64,000 nucleotides of DNA from Acidipila sp. EB88 (GTDB lineage Bacteria > Acidobacteriota > Terriglobia > Terriglobales > Acidobacteriaceae). Of the stretch, positions 48,408 through 55,803 are shown one piece after another; position 1 is the stretch's first letter; every line of letters begins with the position of its first letter. A program made the translations under genes and the position numbers. A model generated the notes under the pieces. The model ran no database searches, had not been told where the DNA came from, and saw only the letters and a list, made by a program, of their open reading frames with translations. Where the stretch lies: positions 744,001 to 808,000 of the forward strand of contig NZ_QWEV01000005.1 in assembly GCF_003858395.1 (NCBI RefSeq), written 5' to 3'.

Positions 48408-49097
48408 ATGACTGCACGTCTTTCGAACTCCGAAAATTATGCTGTCACCACTCGATGCCCAGACTGCAGGGCAGATACCATCTTCCAACCGCGGGAAGAG
48501 GTCAGCAGAGTCAAGCCTGTCAAATATGGAAAAGACGTCTTTGCTAAGACTGTCTATGTGACAGGTCAATGCGTAAGCTGTCATCGCGGTAGCCTAGCCA
48601 CGATCGTTGACGATTCATTTTCATCAGGTCCACTGTTGGTGGACTTCCTGCCGCAAGCTATAGAATCATTGCCATTGCCACCCGACGTTCCGCCAGAGAT
48701 TGAAGCTGAATTTAGAGAAGCGGAAAAGTGCGTGTCGATTCAGTGCAACCGTGCAGCATCTGCCCTCTTCAGGTCGACGCTTGAGAAGGCTCTCAAGGCG
48801 AGTGGCTACACCAGAGAGAACTTTCCACGGATGAATGACCTTCAGAAGCGTATCGATGCAGCAACTGAAGATGGTGTGATCACCAGAGCATTGCAGAGGC
48901 GCGCGCACGAGGAGATTCGTGTTCTCGGTAATGATGTGCTGCACGACGAATGGCGACTAGTCACCGATGAAGAGGTTACCAAAGCTCACGCTTACCTGCA
49001 GCGGATACTAGAAAGTCTTTACGATGACCGTTCAACAGTTGAAGCATTATTGCTTGAAGCGAAGAGGATACCTCAGACAGGCGAGCCTGCTACGTAG
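48408..49097 (+). CDS. DUF4145-domain protein with zinc ribbon (element cargo)
   Basis: 229 residues from ATG 48408; upstream in-frame codons could extend it, and no clear ribosome site is seen. A two-Cys-pair zinc ribbon at the N-terminus (RCPDCRAD and GQCVSCHRG) is followed by the DUF4145 helical domain. The latter shows PDVPPEIEAEFREAEKCVSI, ALFRSTLEKALKASG, LQKRIDAATEDGVITRALQR and HEEIRVLGNDVLHDEWRLVT with the R-x-x-G-N-x-x-H-D signature. DUF4145 domains occur in restriction-like and other mobile-element defence proteins. Here it stands alone without a nuclease domain, so a defence role is only an inference. Confidence 0.75.
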   Translation: MTARLSNSENYAVTTRCPDCRADTIFQPREEVSRVKPVKYGKDVFAKTVYVTGQCVSCHRGSLATIVDDSFSSGPLLVDFLPQAIESLPLPPDVPPEIEAEFREAEKCVSIQCNRAASALFRSTLEKALKASGYTRENFPRMNDLQKRIDAATEDGVITRALQRRAHEEIRVLGNDVLHDEWRLVTDEEVTKAHAYLQRILESLYDDRSTVEALLLEAKRIPQTGEPAT

Positions 49098-49239
49098 ACG
49101 CGGGCTACATCTGTTTTAATTGATCAGCGTAAATTAGGTCACTCGCGCCCCGCCGATTGAGCAACGATGTGGACCGAATAATTTCCATTGGTTTATGCCT
49201 CCAAAGTGTAGTGCAGGCGCAAGCATTTCTAATTTGCAT

Positions 49240-49818
49240 TCAGTAATGACGGTAACTAATCATGATCGAGTCGCCCAAAGGAACAGCAAAGTGCAGAAGA
49301 ACCATCTCGCCCGCTAGGCTGTAATCGAGTGCGCGACGTTGTGCGATTCCGTTGTAATAAACCGTAGTCTCCAGATCGGCTGGTGGATACGGTAAGCGCA
49401 GCTGCCGTCCTGAAAAGCCCTTTGGAGAGTTGAAGGTAGCGGAGATCGGCTGATGATCCACGCCTTGGTACCACTCACCGTCAGGAGGCAGTGGGGTGCG
49501 GCTCGTTGGAGCTGGGTGAGTCGTTGCGGCTTGCTTCCAAACTTTGGAAGGCTGACTCCAAAACACCTCGAAGATCAGCACCCCTCCCCAAAGAAGCAAG
49601 TAAGCTAACGCGAAATCTTTCAACTCAAGCTTTCGATCCTTGATAAAGGAGCCGAAGCTCGCTTTCTCTGACTCTCTCCTGAACTTCAGAGTGAGCAGCA
49701 GAAAGGGAGACAAAATTGTGATGGCCCAGCCGAGTGGATTAGTCCCCAGATCCCCGAAGGAGTCCCCAAACGCTCCCCGCAAAAGCTCCCACGCAAGCTC
49801 TACATGCATCTTTAGCAT
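49240..49818 (-). CDS. Hypothetical membrane protein (element cargo)
   Basis: 192 residues from ATG 49818. Two membrane segments are seen: WAITILSPFLLLTLKF and FALAYLLLWGGVLIFEVFW. A Pro/Thr-rich linker follows, then a C-terminal beta-rich domain (GFSGRQLRLPYPPADLETTV and GEMVLLHFAVPLGDSIMISY). The N-terminal FGDSFGDLGTNPLGWAITIL is distinctive. No family recognised. It shares the minus strand with the serine recombinase, whose stop codon lies 43 bases upstream of this ATG. Confidence 0.55.
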   Translation of the reverse strand: MLKMHVELAWELLRGAFGDSFGDLGTNPLGWAITILSPFLLLTLKFRRESEKASFGSFIKDRKLELKDFALAYLLLWGGVLIFEVFWSQPSKVWKQAATTHPAPTSRTPLPPDGEWYQGVDHQPISATFNSPKGFSGRQLRLPYPPADLETTVYYNGIAQRRALDYSLAGEMVLLHFAVPLGDSIMISYRHY

Positions 49819-49860
49819 TGAAACCCCAATCGCACGAGAGGAGAGTCCAGCAGCCGACGC

Positions 49861-50436
49861 TCAATTAGCCTTAGTAGCTCTTTCAACTGCGATGTAGCTG
49901 TAGAGCGTCTGACGAGTGATCCCGAACTCCCGGGCGGCTCTTGCCTTGGGCATCCCGCCAGCTAAGAGCGCTTTCAGCTTTTCTACCTGCTCAGACTTGA
50001 GCTTTGCGACGCCGCCCCTGTACTTGCCAGCCGCCTTTGCAATCGCCACGCCTTCACGTTGCCTCTCAAGGATCATGCTCCGCTCGAACTGAGCGACTGC
50101 CCCAAGAATCGACAACATCATCTCGCTCATGGGGTTCTGCTGCCCGGTGAAGCTCAGAGCCTCTTTCAGGAAGCGCACTTCCACGCCTTTGGTATTTAGC
50201 TCAGAGACGATCTTTCGAAGGTCATCCACGTTGCGCGCCAATCGATCCATCGAGTGCACAAGCACCACATCGCCCTTGCGAGCGTGCTGCATCATCCTGC
50301 GCAATTCTGGCCGCCCGGCGTCCTTCCCTGAGGCCTTGTCCTCGAAGATCTCATCGCAGGTTTGCCCGTCTAGCTGACGCGCCGTATTTTGCTCCACCGT
50401 TGATACTCGCCGATAACCGATCATTTGCCCGCTCAT
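49861..50436 (-). CDS. Serine recombinase (resolvase/invertase family)
   Basis: 191 residues from ATG 50436, with GGGGG upstream. The catalytic N-domain has MIGYRRVSTVEQNTARQLDG with the nucleophile Ser. It continues with FEDKASGKDAGRPELRRMMQ, GDVVLVHSMDRLARNVDDLR, KGVEVRFLKEALSFTG and AVAQFERSMILERQREG. A C-terminal HTH (GGMPKARAAREFGITRQTLY) follows, as in Hin/Tn3-type small serine recombinases. It could resolve dimers or invert a segment of the element. A possible target is the GGACAG-N13-CTGTCC inverted repeat just upstream (50563-50587). Confidence 0.92.
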   Translation of the reverse strand: MSGQMIGYRRVSTVEQNTARQLDGQTCDEIFEDKASGKDAGRPELRRMMQHARKGDVVLVHSMDRLARNVDDLRKIVSELNTKGVEVRFLKEALSFTGQQNPMSEMMLSILGAVAQFERSMILERQREGVAIAKAAGKYRGGVAKLKSEQVEKLKALLAGGMPKARAAREFGITRQTLYSYIAVERATKAN

Positions 50437-50851
50437 ACTGCCCCCAAGTGTATGATCAGACTCTAAGACCATCGGTCAGATACGTCAAGTCAGCGCGAAA
50501 TTGATCCTGATTCTACGCTTTTAACGCCGCTGCGGCATGTCAAGGCAGCCTATACCCAGATTGGACAGTACATGGCCTGATCTGTCCTAAGGGACGATCC
50601 AGTCATGCCCGCAGCGATTCTTTGCACGGTAGGGTCACCCAATCAGCTTCAGTTTAGGAGGGGGTGCTGGAAAAATATGAGCCGCTCTTAGAATGGCCTT
50701 CCTCGGGCTAGGATAGGTGCGTTCTCCCCTGAGGTTCTTGGGGGCCATTCGCTGGTGAAGTGCATATGTGCATCGACCCACACCCAGGAACGGGGGCTTC
50801 TTCGATAATTCGAAGAATGTCCGAACTTGAATAACGGAACGCGGCCGCCAG
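50437..50851. other. Intergenic region of the element, possible recombination site
   Basis: About 415 bases without a supported gene. It contains an inverted repeat, GGACAG (50563-50568) and CTGTCC (50582-50587), and one copy of the 12-mer TGCACATATGCA (minus strand, 50761-50772). It may be the res/operator region of the serine recombinase. Confidence 0.4.
50761..50772 (-). repeat. Element motif TGCACATATGCA, copy 1
   Basis: One of three exact copies of a 12-mer within the element. With copy 2 it shares the extended 15-mer ATGCACATATGCACT. Confidence 0.6.
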
Positions 50852-52480
50852 TTAGGTGATCTGAGTGGAAGGAACACCACCGTGGCTTGTCTTGATCGAC
50901 ACAGCTTCCCGAAGCCTCTTGAGTTCGTCGATCACCTCGGTGCTCCCGTAGTAGCGCCATACCTTGCCGCTCTCGTCCATAACAGCTTTGCCTCGCACCC
51001 GTATCCACAACCAAGTCCCGTCAGCTCGTCGGGCACGGCATTCGTAATCGATCGGAGAACCTGTCGATAAGGCACTTTCCGTAAGCAAGAGCACTCTGGC
51101 CCGATCTTCGTCCAGCAACGTGTTCAAGTAGCCGAGATTAAGTACGGCCTCACGCGAGAAGCCCGTCAGCTCCTCCCACTTGCTCCCAAAATCAAGAATG
51201 TTCCCAGCGCCATCCATAACCCACGGTGTCTCAGGATTCAAGTCGAGGAGAGCGCGGGCAAGCTGCTCGCTCTCAACAAGTTCTATTTCTTTTCGCTTTC
51301 GCTCCGTAATGTCCAAGACGGCAATACTGAGACCGATGATCTCGCGCGCTTCATCTCTGGCGGGTTCACACGAAAAAAGAATGAATTGGTTAGATTCACC
51401 TTCGATACGGGAAGGGCGTGACAATTCGCAGTCATGTAACGATTCACCTTGGAGAGCGCGGCGAAGAAAAGGCTCGTAAATCGGGAACCACTGCGGAAAG
51501 ACTGACGCCACACTTCGACCGAGCATGGCCAATATGGTAGTTCCATCGATCTCTGCCAACTTTCGGTTCACGCTTACGTAACGAAGATTCTTGCTGAGGT
51601 AGCAGAGACCAACGGGAGCGCCATCGTATATCGCTTGTAGTTGTGCGACCCGCTCGATAGGAAGAGACTCAAGGCTAGATAGATTTAGGTCACTACCCTG
51701 CAGAGCAACTCCCGGAAGGGCGCGAGGATAAGCAGCATCGATAAAGCTGCGGATGTGCTTCGCGGGTTCGGGCTTGCCATACAAGTACCCTTGCACTACG
51801 TCACAGCCTAGATACTGCAACATACTAGCCTGCTCCTCCGTCTCCACTCCTTCGGCAATCGCTGTGATTCCGAGACTCTGTCCCAGTCCGATCAGAGCAG
51901 CGACGATCTTTCGATCCTGTCTTACTTTCGCGATGCTCTTGATGAAGCTCCGGTCGATTTTAAGCCCGTCAAACGGCAGAGTTTGAAGATGCGCAAAGCT
52001 TGAATAGCCGGTGCCAAAATCATCCAAGTAGATATTGCAGCCCAAGGCTTTAAGTTCGAGCGAAATGGCTTGTACGTGATCTAGGTTCTCGATGAGTGCT
52101 GTTTCGGTAATTTCGATCGCGAGGCGGCTGAAAGGGAAGTTATGTCGCTGTCCTATTTGCAGGAGTCGAGGAACAAGATCTCGGTCGAGCAGCTGTTTGG
52201 GGGAGATATTTACAGTCAAGATGAACGATCCAGGGAACACAGCGACGGCCTGAAATGCCTTTGCTAGGATTTGCTCGGTGAGTTGGGTGAGAAGACCAGC
52301 ATGTTCAGCGGCCGGGATGAACTCAGATGGAAGCATTAAACCTCGCTCTGGATGCTCCCAGCGGGCAAGCAGTTCAAAACCGACGAGCTGCCCCGTCCTC
52401 AATTCTCTTAAAGGCTGGTAAAAGGGAGAGATCTCTCCTCGCTCCAGCGACTTAAGTAGGCTCAGTTCATCTGTCGCCAT
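50852..52480 (-). CDS. EAL-PAS-PAS protein, cyclic-di-GMP phosphodiesterase (element cargo)
   Basis: 542 residues from ATG 52480, preceded by an excellent AGGAGG. The EAL domain comes first (residues about 1-240) with its catalytic set intact: FELLARW (the EAL motif itself reads ELL), FILTVNISP, LAIEITETALIE, CNIYLDDFGTGYSSF, GLKIDRSFIKS, ITAIAEGVETEEQA and VVQGYLYGKP. Two PAS domains follow (LQAIYDGAPVGLCYLSKNLR, and NPETPWVMDGAGNILDFGSK with its PAC end YECRARRADGTWLWIRVRGK). An N-terminal EAL with C-terminal PAS pair is the reverse of the common order. It should hydrolyse c-di-GMP in response to a PAS-bound signal. There is no membrane segment, so it is cytoplasmic. Confidence 0.9.
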   Translation of the reverse strand: MATDELSLLKSLERGEISPFYQPLRELRTGQLVGFELLARWEHPERGLMLPSEFIPAAEHAGLLTQLTEQILAKAFQAVAVFPGSFILTVNISPKQLLDRDLVPRLLQIGQRHNFPFSRLAIEITETALIENLDHVQAISLELKALGCNIYLDDFGTGYSSFAHLQTLPFDGLKIDRSFIKSIAKVRQDRKIVAALIGLGQSLGITAIAEGVETEEQASMLQYLGCDVVQGYLYGKPEPAKHIRSFIDAAYPRALPGVALQGSDLNLSSLESLPIERVAQLQAIYDGAPVGLCYLSKNLRYVSVNRKLAEIDGTTILAMLGRSVASVFPQWFPIYEPFLRRALQGESLHDCELSRPSRIEGESNQFILFSCEPARDEAREIIGLSIAVLDITERKRKEIELVESEQLARALLDLNPETPWVMDGAGNILDFGSKWEELTGFSREAVLNLGYLNTLLDEDRARVLLLTESALSTGSPIDYECRARRADGTWLWIRVRGKAVMDESGKVWRYYGSTEVIDELKRLREAVSIKTSHGGVPSTQIT

Positions 52481-52865
52481 ACGCCTCCTACATCGAGCTA
52501 GAGCAAAAGGCTCAGAGCTATGACACCTACACCCCTATCTTGCAAATAGCAAGATATCGAAAGTTGAAGGCTTGACTGTTATTTCATATGGCAACGCTAC
52601 AGGCCCTGCTGTCTGTTAGCGTTTGCGCAACCGACCCACGCCTGAAAACTAGGTGGCAGCTGAAATCTTGATTTCCACAGCTTGTCGACATTTCCACATG
52701 AGCTTTTTTGCCTTCCGAGTTGACCTTCTAGCAAGTCAAGACTACTATCGTTCCAAGCGTCGCGCTATGCTCTGGACATAGACTATTTAGCAGTCACTTT
52801 CCAGTCTACGGAGCTAGCTTATTCTTGCGACCCCTTCCCTCTTAAACCTTAGAGAATCTCTCCGC
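52481..52865. other. Divergent intergenic region between EAL and Rep-like genes
   Basis: 385 AT-rich bases with no gene seen. It must hold both promoters and could include the replication origin of the HUH-type initiator. No iteron array was recognised. Confidence 0.4.
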
Positions 52866-53582
52866 ATGAATTGTGGGTATAGCCGTCTGCGTGAATTGAA
52901 TTACGTAGAGCTATACCAGTTGAATAAGATCGCGTCTCACTTGCGAGATCGTCGCTGCCCATGCTCGAACAGCCTCTGTCCTTGCTGTCTACACAAGACA
53001 AGGAGATGCCAGCGTGCCGCTCTTCATCGAGTGCTCAGGAAAACTACATCCGAGCGACTGGTGGCGTTTACCGTCACCCTCATTCAGCCACTTTGCAATA
53101 CTACAGAGCTACGCGCGAAGATTCGTGAACTCCAGCGACGTACCCGAGAGATTTTTACTTCTGTTGAGGCAGCTCACTGGTTCATAGCCTTGGAGCTTGG
53201 AATCTATCCCGGGCACTTCAATCCCCACCTGCATGGCCTGCTGCTCTGCGACGAGTCGCTGGACAATCTGCAGCGTGCCGCTAATGCTATTCTTTGCGAC
53301 TTCGCTCAGATGAACCACCTAGAGCCTGTAGATAACCCAACTGCATGGGCGAACTACATCGTCAAGACGTCCTCCGACGATATCGCCGAGCTGTATCGCC
53401 ACCCCGCTTTGACGCTCGAAGCACTAAATTGTCTGCGCTTCGTGCCTCGCTTCCAGAGCAAAGGGTTGCTGAAGTGTACCGGTGACGACAGGCCAAGACG
53501 TCCTCGGAGAAGAAGAAAGCCAAAGCCGAGAATAGCTAGCAAAAGGCGACATCCTAAAGTGCTTGCGTCCAGCCTCCGCTAA
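52866..53582 (+). CDS. HUH-type replication initiator-like protein (element)
   Basis: 238 residues from ATG 52866. The N-terminus has a Cys cluster (RRCPCSNSLCPCCLHKTRRC) that could bind zinc. The central YPGHFNPHLHGLLLCDESLD contains the HUH metal-binding signature (His-Leu-His) in the context typical of rolling-circle Rep proteins (F-N-P-H-x-H). Downstream, AWANYIVKTSSDD gives a Tyr-x-x-Lys that is the expected catalytic Tyr motif. The C-terminus is very basic (RPRRPRRRRKPKPRIASKRR), suited to DNA binding. It could replicate the excised circle or nick DNA for mobilisation. The family assignment rests on these motifs only. Confidence 0.65.
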   Translation: MNCGYSRLRELNYVELYQLNKIASHLRDRRCPCSNSLCPCCLHKTRRCQRAALHRVLRKTTSERLVAFTVTLIQPLCNTTELRAKIRELQRRTREIFTSVEAAHWFIALELGIYPGHFNPHLHGLLLCDESLDNLQRAANAILCDFAQMNHLEPVDNPTAWANYIVKTSSDDIAELYRHPALTLEALNCLRFVPRFQSKGLLKCTGDDRPRRPRRRRKPKPRIASKRRHPKVLASSLR

Positions 53583-53652
53583 GCTATGCCGGACCGCCTC
53601 TTGTAACCCCGAGCGAGTTGTTCCGGATGGGTTCGCTTCCAGTTCTGACCAA

Positions 53653-53664
53653 TGCACATATGCA
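53653..53664 (+). repeat. Element motif TGCACATATGCA, copy 2
   Basis: Exact copy between the Rep-like and excisionase-like genes, with 15-mer identity to copy 1. Confidence 0.6.
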
Positions 53665-53911
53665 CTAAAGCGACCTTCGGCAGAGCTGCACCGAATATTC
53701 GAATCACTGTAGCCAAGTCGCTAGCCAGAAACAATCGGCTTTGCGCTAACAACACCCTCATAGTCGCACGTAAAGGCTCCTTCTAGGCTCATCGCGCGAT
53801 TCCCTGAGCCTGGGGTCCGCTCGCAACATTGCGCCTCTCGTTTTCTTCTTGCACACGTACGCGCTCCCGTGCGATCGGCTGTAGAGCAGCGCGAACCATT
53901 CACCAGTGGTT

Positions 53912-53923
53912 GCACATATGCAA
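53912..53923 (+). repeat. Element motif TGCACATATGCA, copy 3
   Basis: Exact copy ending 15 bases before the excisionase-like ATG, where a bound protein would block transcription or translation start. Its flanks (GT-TGCACATATGCA-AC) extend the symmetry. Confidence 0.6.
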
Positions 53924-53938
53924 CCTGAAGGAAGAGAC

Positions 53939-54220
53939 ATGCACACTATCCCCGTATCTCCCGAACCTGCGGTTATTGAGTTCCTCTTTGCCCAAGCTGA
54001 CCCTGCTCTGTTCGAACCGCTGATCAGCGCGAAAGATGTAGCAGAAAGCTTTCACATAAAAGAGCGTACTGTTCTCCGCTGGGCACGGGAAGGGAAAATC
54101 CCCGGCTACAAGTGTGGTAAGTTCTGGCGATTTCGATCCTCAGACTTGAACCATGCCCTGCTGCTTACCGTAGACTCGTTTTCAAGCCAGTCCGCTCGCG
54201 TGAATCAGGAGGTTAAATGA
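53939..54220 (+). CDS. Excisionase-like helix-turn-helix protein
   Basis: 93 residues from ATG 53939, after AAGGAAG. It has a MerR-like winged HTH of the Xis/HTH_17 type: LISAKDVAESFHIKERTVLR followed by WAREGKIPGYKCGKFWRFRS and SDLNHALL. Its TGA overlaps the integrase ATG (ATGA), so the two are translationally coupled, the usual layout of integrase-directionality-factor pairs. It probably directs excision, and may bind the 12-mer just upstream of its own start. Confidence 0.85.
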   Translation: MHTIPVSPEPAVIEFLFAQADPALFEPLISAKDVAESFHIKERTVLRWAREGKIPGYKCGKFWRFRSSDLNHALLLTVDSFSSQSARVNQEVK

Positions 54221-55440
54221 AACTCACGCGTGAATCGTTCCAAGTCGGCTCGCTTACAAAGGAGCCGCGTAAACATGGCGACGTCTGGATTTACCGCTGG
54301 CGGCAAGCCTCTCCAGCAGGCGCACCCGTCCAGAAGAAGATCATCGTCGGCCCTTGCAGTGAACTTAGATCCAAATCCCAAGCGCAAAAGGCTGTGCAGG
54401 CTATGAATCTTCAGATCAATAGCGCAAAGTCTTCCAGCAAGCCGCTCACCTTGGGCCAGCTTGTGAAGCACTACGCCGCGCTCGAACTTGGAATGGAGAG
54501 GAGCAACAAGACAGATCACACCTGCGACGTATATAGGGACTGCCTTAAGAATCACATCGTGCCGCGATGGGGGACAGAGCTTGCAGCCAGCTTGAGAGCA
54601 CCAGATGTGGAAGCGTGGCTACGTTCCCTGCCACTAGCAAACAGCAGCAAGGCGAAGCTGCGCAACGTAATGAGCGTTGTCTACAACCACGGCATACGGC
54701 ACGGCCTAGTAGACGCAAACCCAATCATCGGGCTGGTTAAAGGTAGCGGCGTTCGCCAGTCTGCTACCCGGCGGAAAAGCCCCCAGATCCTCACGGCAGA
54801 TGAAATTAAGCGACTACTGTGCGTTTTAGAAGACCCATATCGGGCCATGGTCTACTTGCTTGCTTCTACCGGCTTGAGGTTCTCTGAGCTGCGCGGCCTT
54901 CAGTGGCAGGATCTCGATGTCAAGAACTTGGCTCTGCTTCTAACACGAAGTGTAGTCAAAGGCTCGATAACGCCGATGAAGAATGCCGCCAGCCGCCGAC
55001 CTGTATCCATCACGCCTGATGTCTGCAGGGCATTACAGGCGCTGCGGCAGAACTCTCCTTACCGGGGCGGGATGGATTGGATCTTCGCTTCGATCAAGGC
55101 AGGAGGGAATATTCCACTTTGGGGCAATTCCGTTATGGAAGACCATGTCCGGCCTGCCTTGAAAGTTGCCGGAATCGAGAAGCATGTGAGCTGGCATACT
55201 TTCCGTCACACGTTCGCCACACTACTGAAGGCTTCGGGAGCAGACGTCAAGACAGTTCAAGAGTCCCTTCGCCACGCCACCAGTGCTATGACGATGGACG
55301 TTTATGTTCAGCCCATCCCTGCTGTCGTTCGCGCAGCCCAGCTTGAACTTGCATCAACCTTCACACCGGATTCATGGACAGGCGCTGTTCCTGTTCCCAA
55401 TCTGTTCCCAGATTCCGGCTCTGCATCCGCAAGTTGTTGA
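54217..55440 (+). CDS. Tyrosine recombinase/integrase
   Basis: 407 residues from the ATG that overlaps the excisionase stop. The N-terminal arm-binding region (GDVWIYRWRQASPAGAPVQK) leads to a core-binding SAM-like domain (LTLGQLVKHYAALELG, AWLRSLPLANSSKAKLRNVM). The catalytic domain shows LLASTGLRFSELRGLQW (Arg), a Lys in the beta-hairpin region (TPMKNAASRRPVSI), and HVSWHTFRHTFATLLKASGA (His-x-x-Arg). ESLRHATSAMTMDVYVQPI has the His and nucleophile Tyr. All catalytic residues are present. The gene ends five bases before attR in tRNA-Val, and it surely drives integration there. Confidence 0.96.
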   Translation: MKLTRESFQVGSLTKEPRKHGDVWIYRWRQASPAGAPVQKKIIVGPCSELRSKSQAQKAVQAMNLQINSAKSSSKPLTLGQLVKHYAALELGMERSNKTDHTCDVYRDCLKNHIVPRWGTELAASLRAPDVEAWLRSLPLANSSKAKLRNVMSVVYNHGIRHGLVDANPIIGLVKGSGVRQSATRRKSPQILTADEIKRLLCVLEDPYRAMVYLLASTGLRFSELRGLQWQDLDVKNLALLLTRSVVKGSITPMKNAASRRPVSITPDVCRALQALRQNSPYRGGMDWIFASIKAGGNIPLWGNSVMEDHVRPALKVAGIEKHVSWHTFRHTFATLLKASGADVKTVQESLRHATSAMTMDVYVQPIPAVVRAAQLELASTFTPDSWTGAVPVPNLFPDSGSASASC

Positions 55441-55444
55441 TTTA

Positions 55445-55490
55445 ATGGTGGGCGCACAAGGACTTGAACCTTGGACTTCCACCGTGTGAA
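55445..55490. repeat. Right attachment repeat (attR) in tRNA-Val
   Basis: 46 bp identical to 47581-47626. It comprises the 3' part of the functional tRNA-Val gene, starting one base beyond its CCA end. Confidence 0.93.
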
Positions 55491-55520
55491 GGTGGCACTC
55501 TACCGCTGAGTTATGCGCCC
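55446..55520 (-). tRNA. tRNA-Val (anticodon CAC)
   Basis: Complete cloverleaf on the minus strand. The acceptor stem is GGGCGCA/TGCGCCC. The anticodon stem CCACC/GGTGG has loop TTCACAC, giving anticodon CAC. The T arm is CAAGG-TTCAAGT-CCTTG. The discriminator is A with an encoded CCA. It serves as the integration site of the element to its left. Confidence 0.95.
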
Positions 55521-55803
55521 GACAAAAAAGATCGCGCTTCAGCCCCGGGCGGGGCGCGCTGCGACTTTTCAGAGCATACCACCGGGAAGGCCCGGACTCA
55601 AAGCAGGGGCCTGCCAGCCCTGGCTTGCCCAGGCTTCGCTGGCGGGCGGACATTGACTTGCACGGGCTTGTTCGCAGGACCGGCTATGCTGGGCCCATCG
55701 ACTGAGGCAGGCGGTATGAACTGCCGGCCTCCCCCTGCCCACGTGGCTGGCTGTGCCGGAGCCCAGCCGGCTCTATGCCCCGCGTACAATATGCAGGGTG
55801 CCC

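Larger units (their letters stand above)
53583..53938. other. Intergenic region between Rep-like and excisionase genes
   Basis: About 355 bases with no supported gene. It holds two of the three TGCACATATGCA copies, at 53653 and 53912, the second just upstream of the excisionase ribosome site. Confidence 0.4.
47581..55490. mobile_element. Integrative element in tRNA-Val(CAC)
   Basis: A 7.9-kb segment bounded by 46-bp direct repeats, the right copy lying inside the intact tRNA-Val gene. The tyrosine integrase sits directly beside that tRNA and is coupled to an excisionase-like gene. Other genes are an HUH-type initiator-like protein, a serine recombinase, an EAL-PAS-PAS protein, a DUF4145 protein and two unknowns. 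The DNA is visibly more AT-rich than the flanks. No relaxase with T4SS genes, phage structural genes or plasmid partition genes were found, so it is a small non-conjugative, possibly mobilisable or satellite-like island. Confidence 0.88.

Noticed and set aside
50635-51014. Small minus-strand proteins between the serine recombinase and the EAL gene
   Set aside because: Overlapping frames of 81 and 108 residues without ribosome sites or recognisable motifs; part of the second lies inside the EAL gene.
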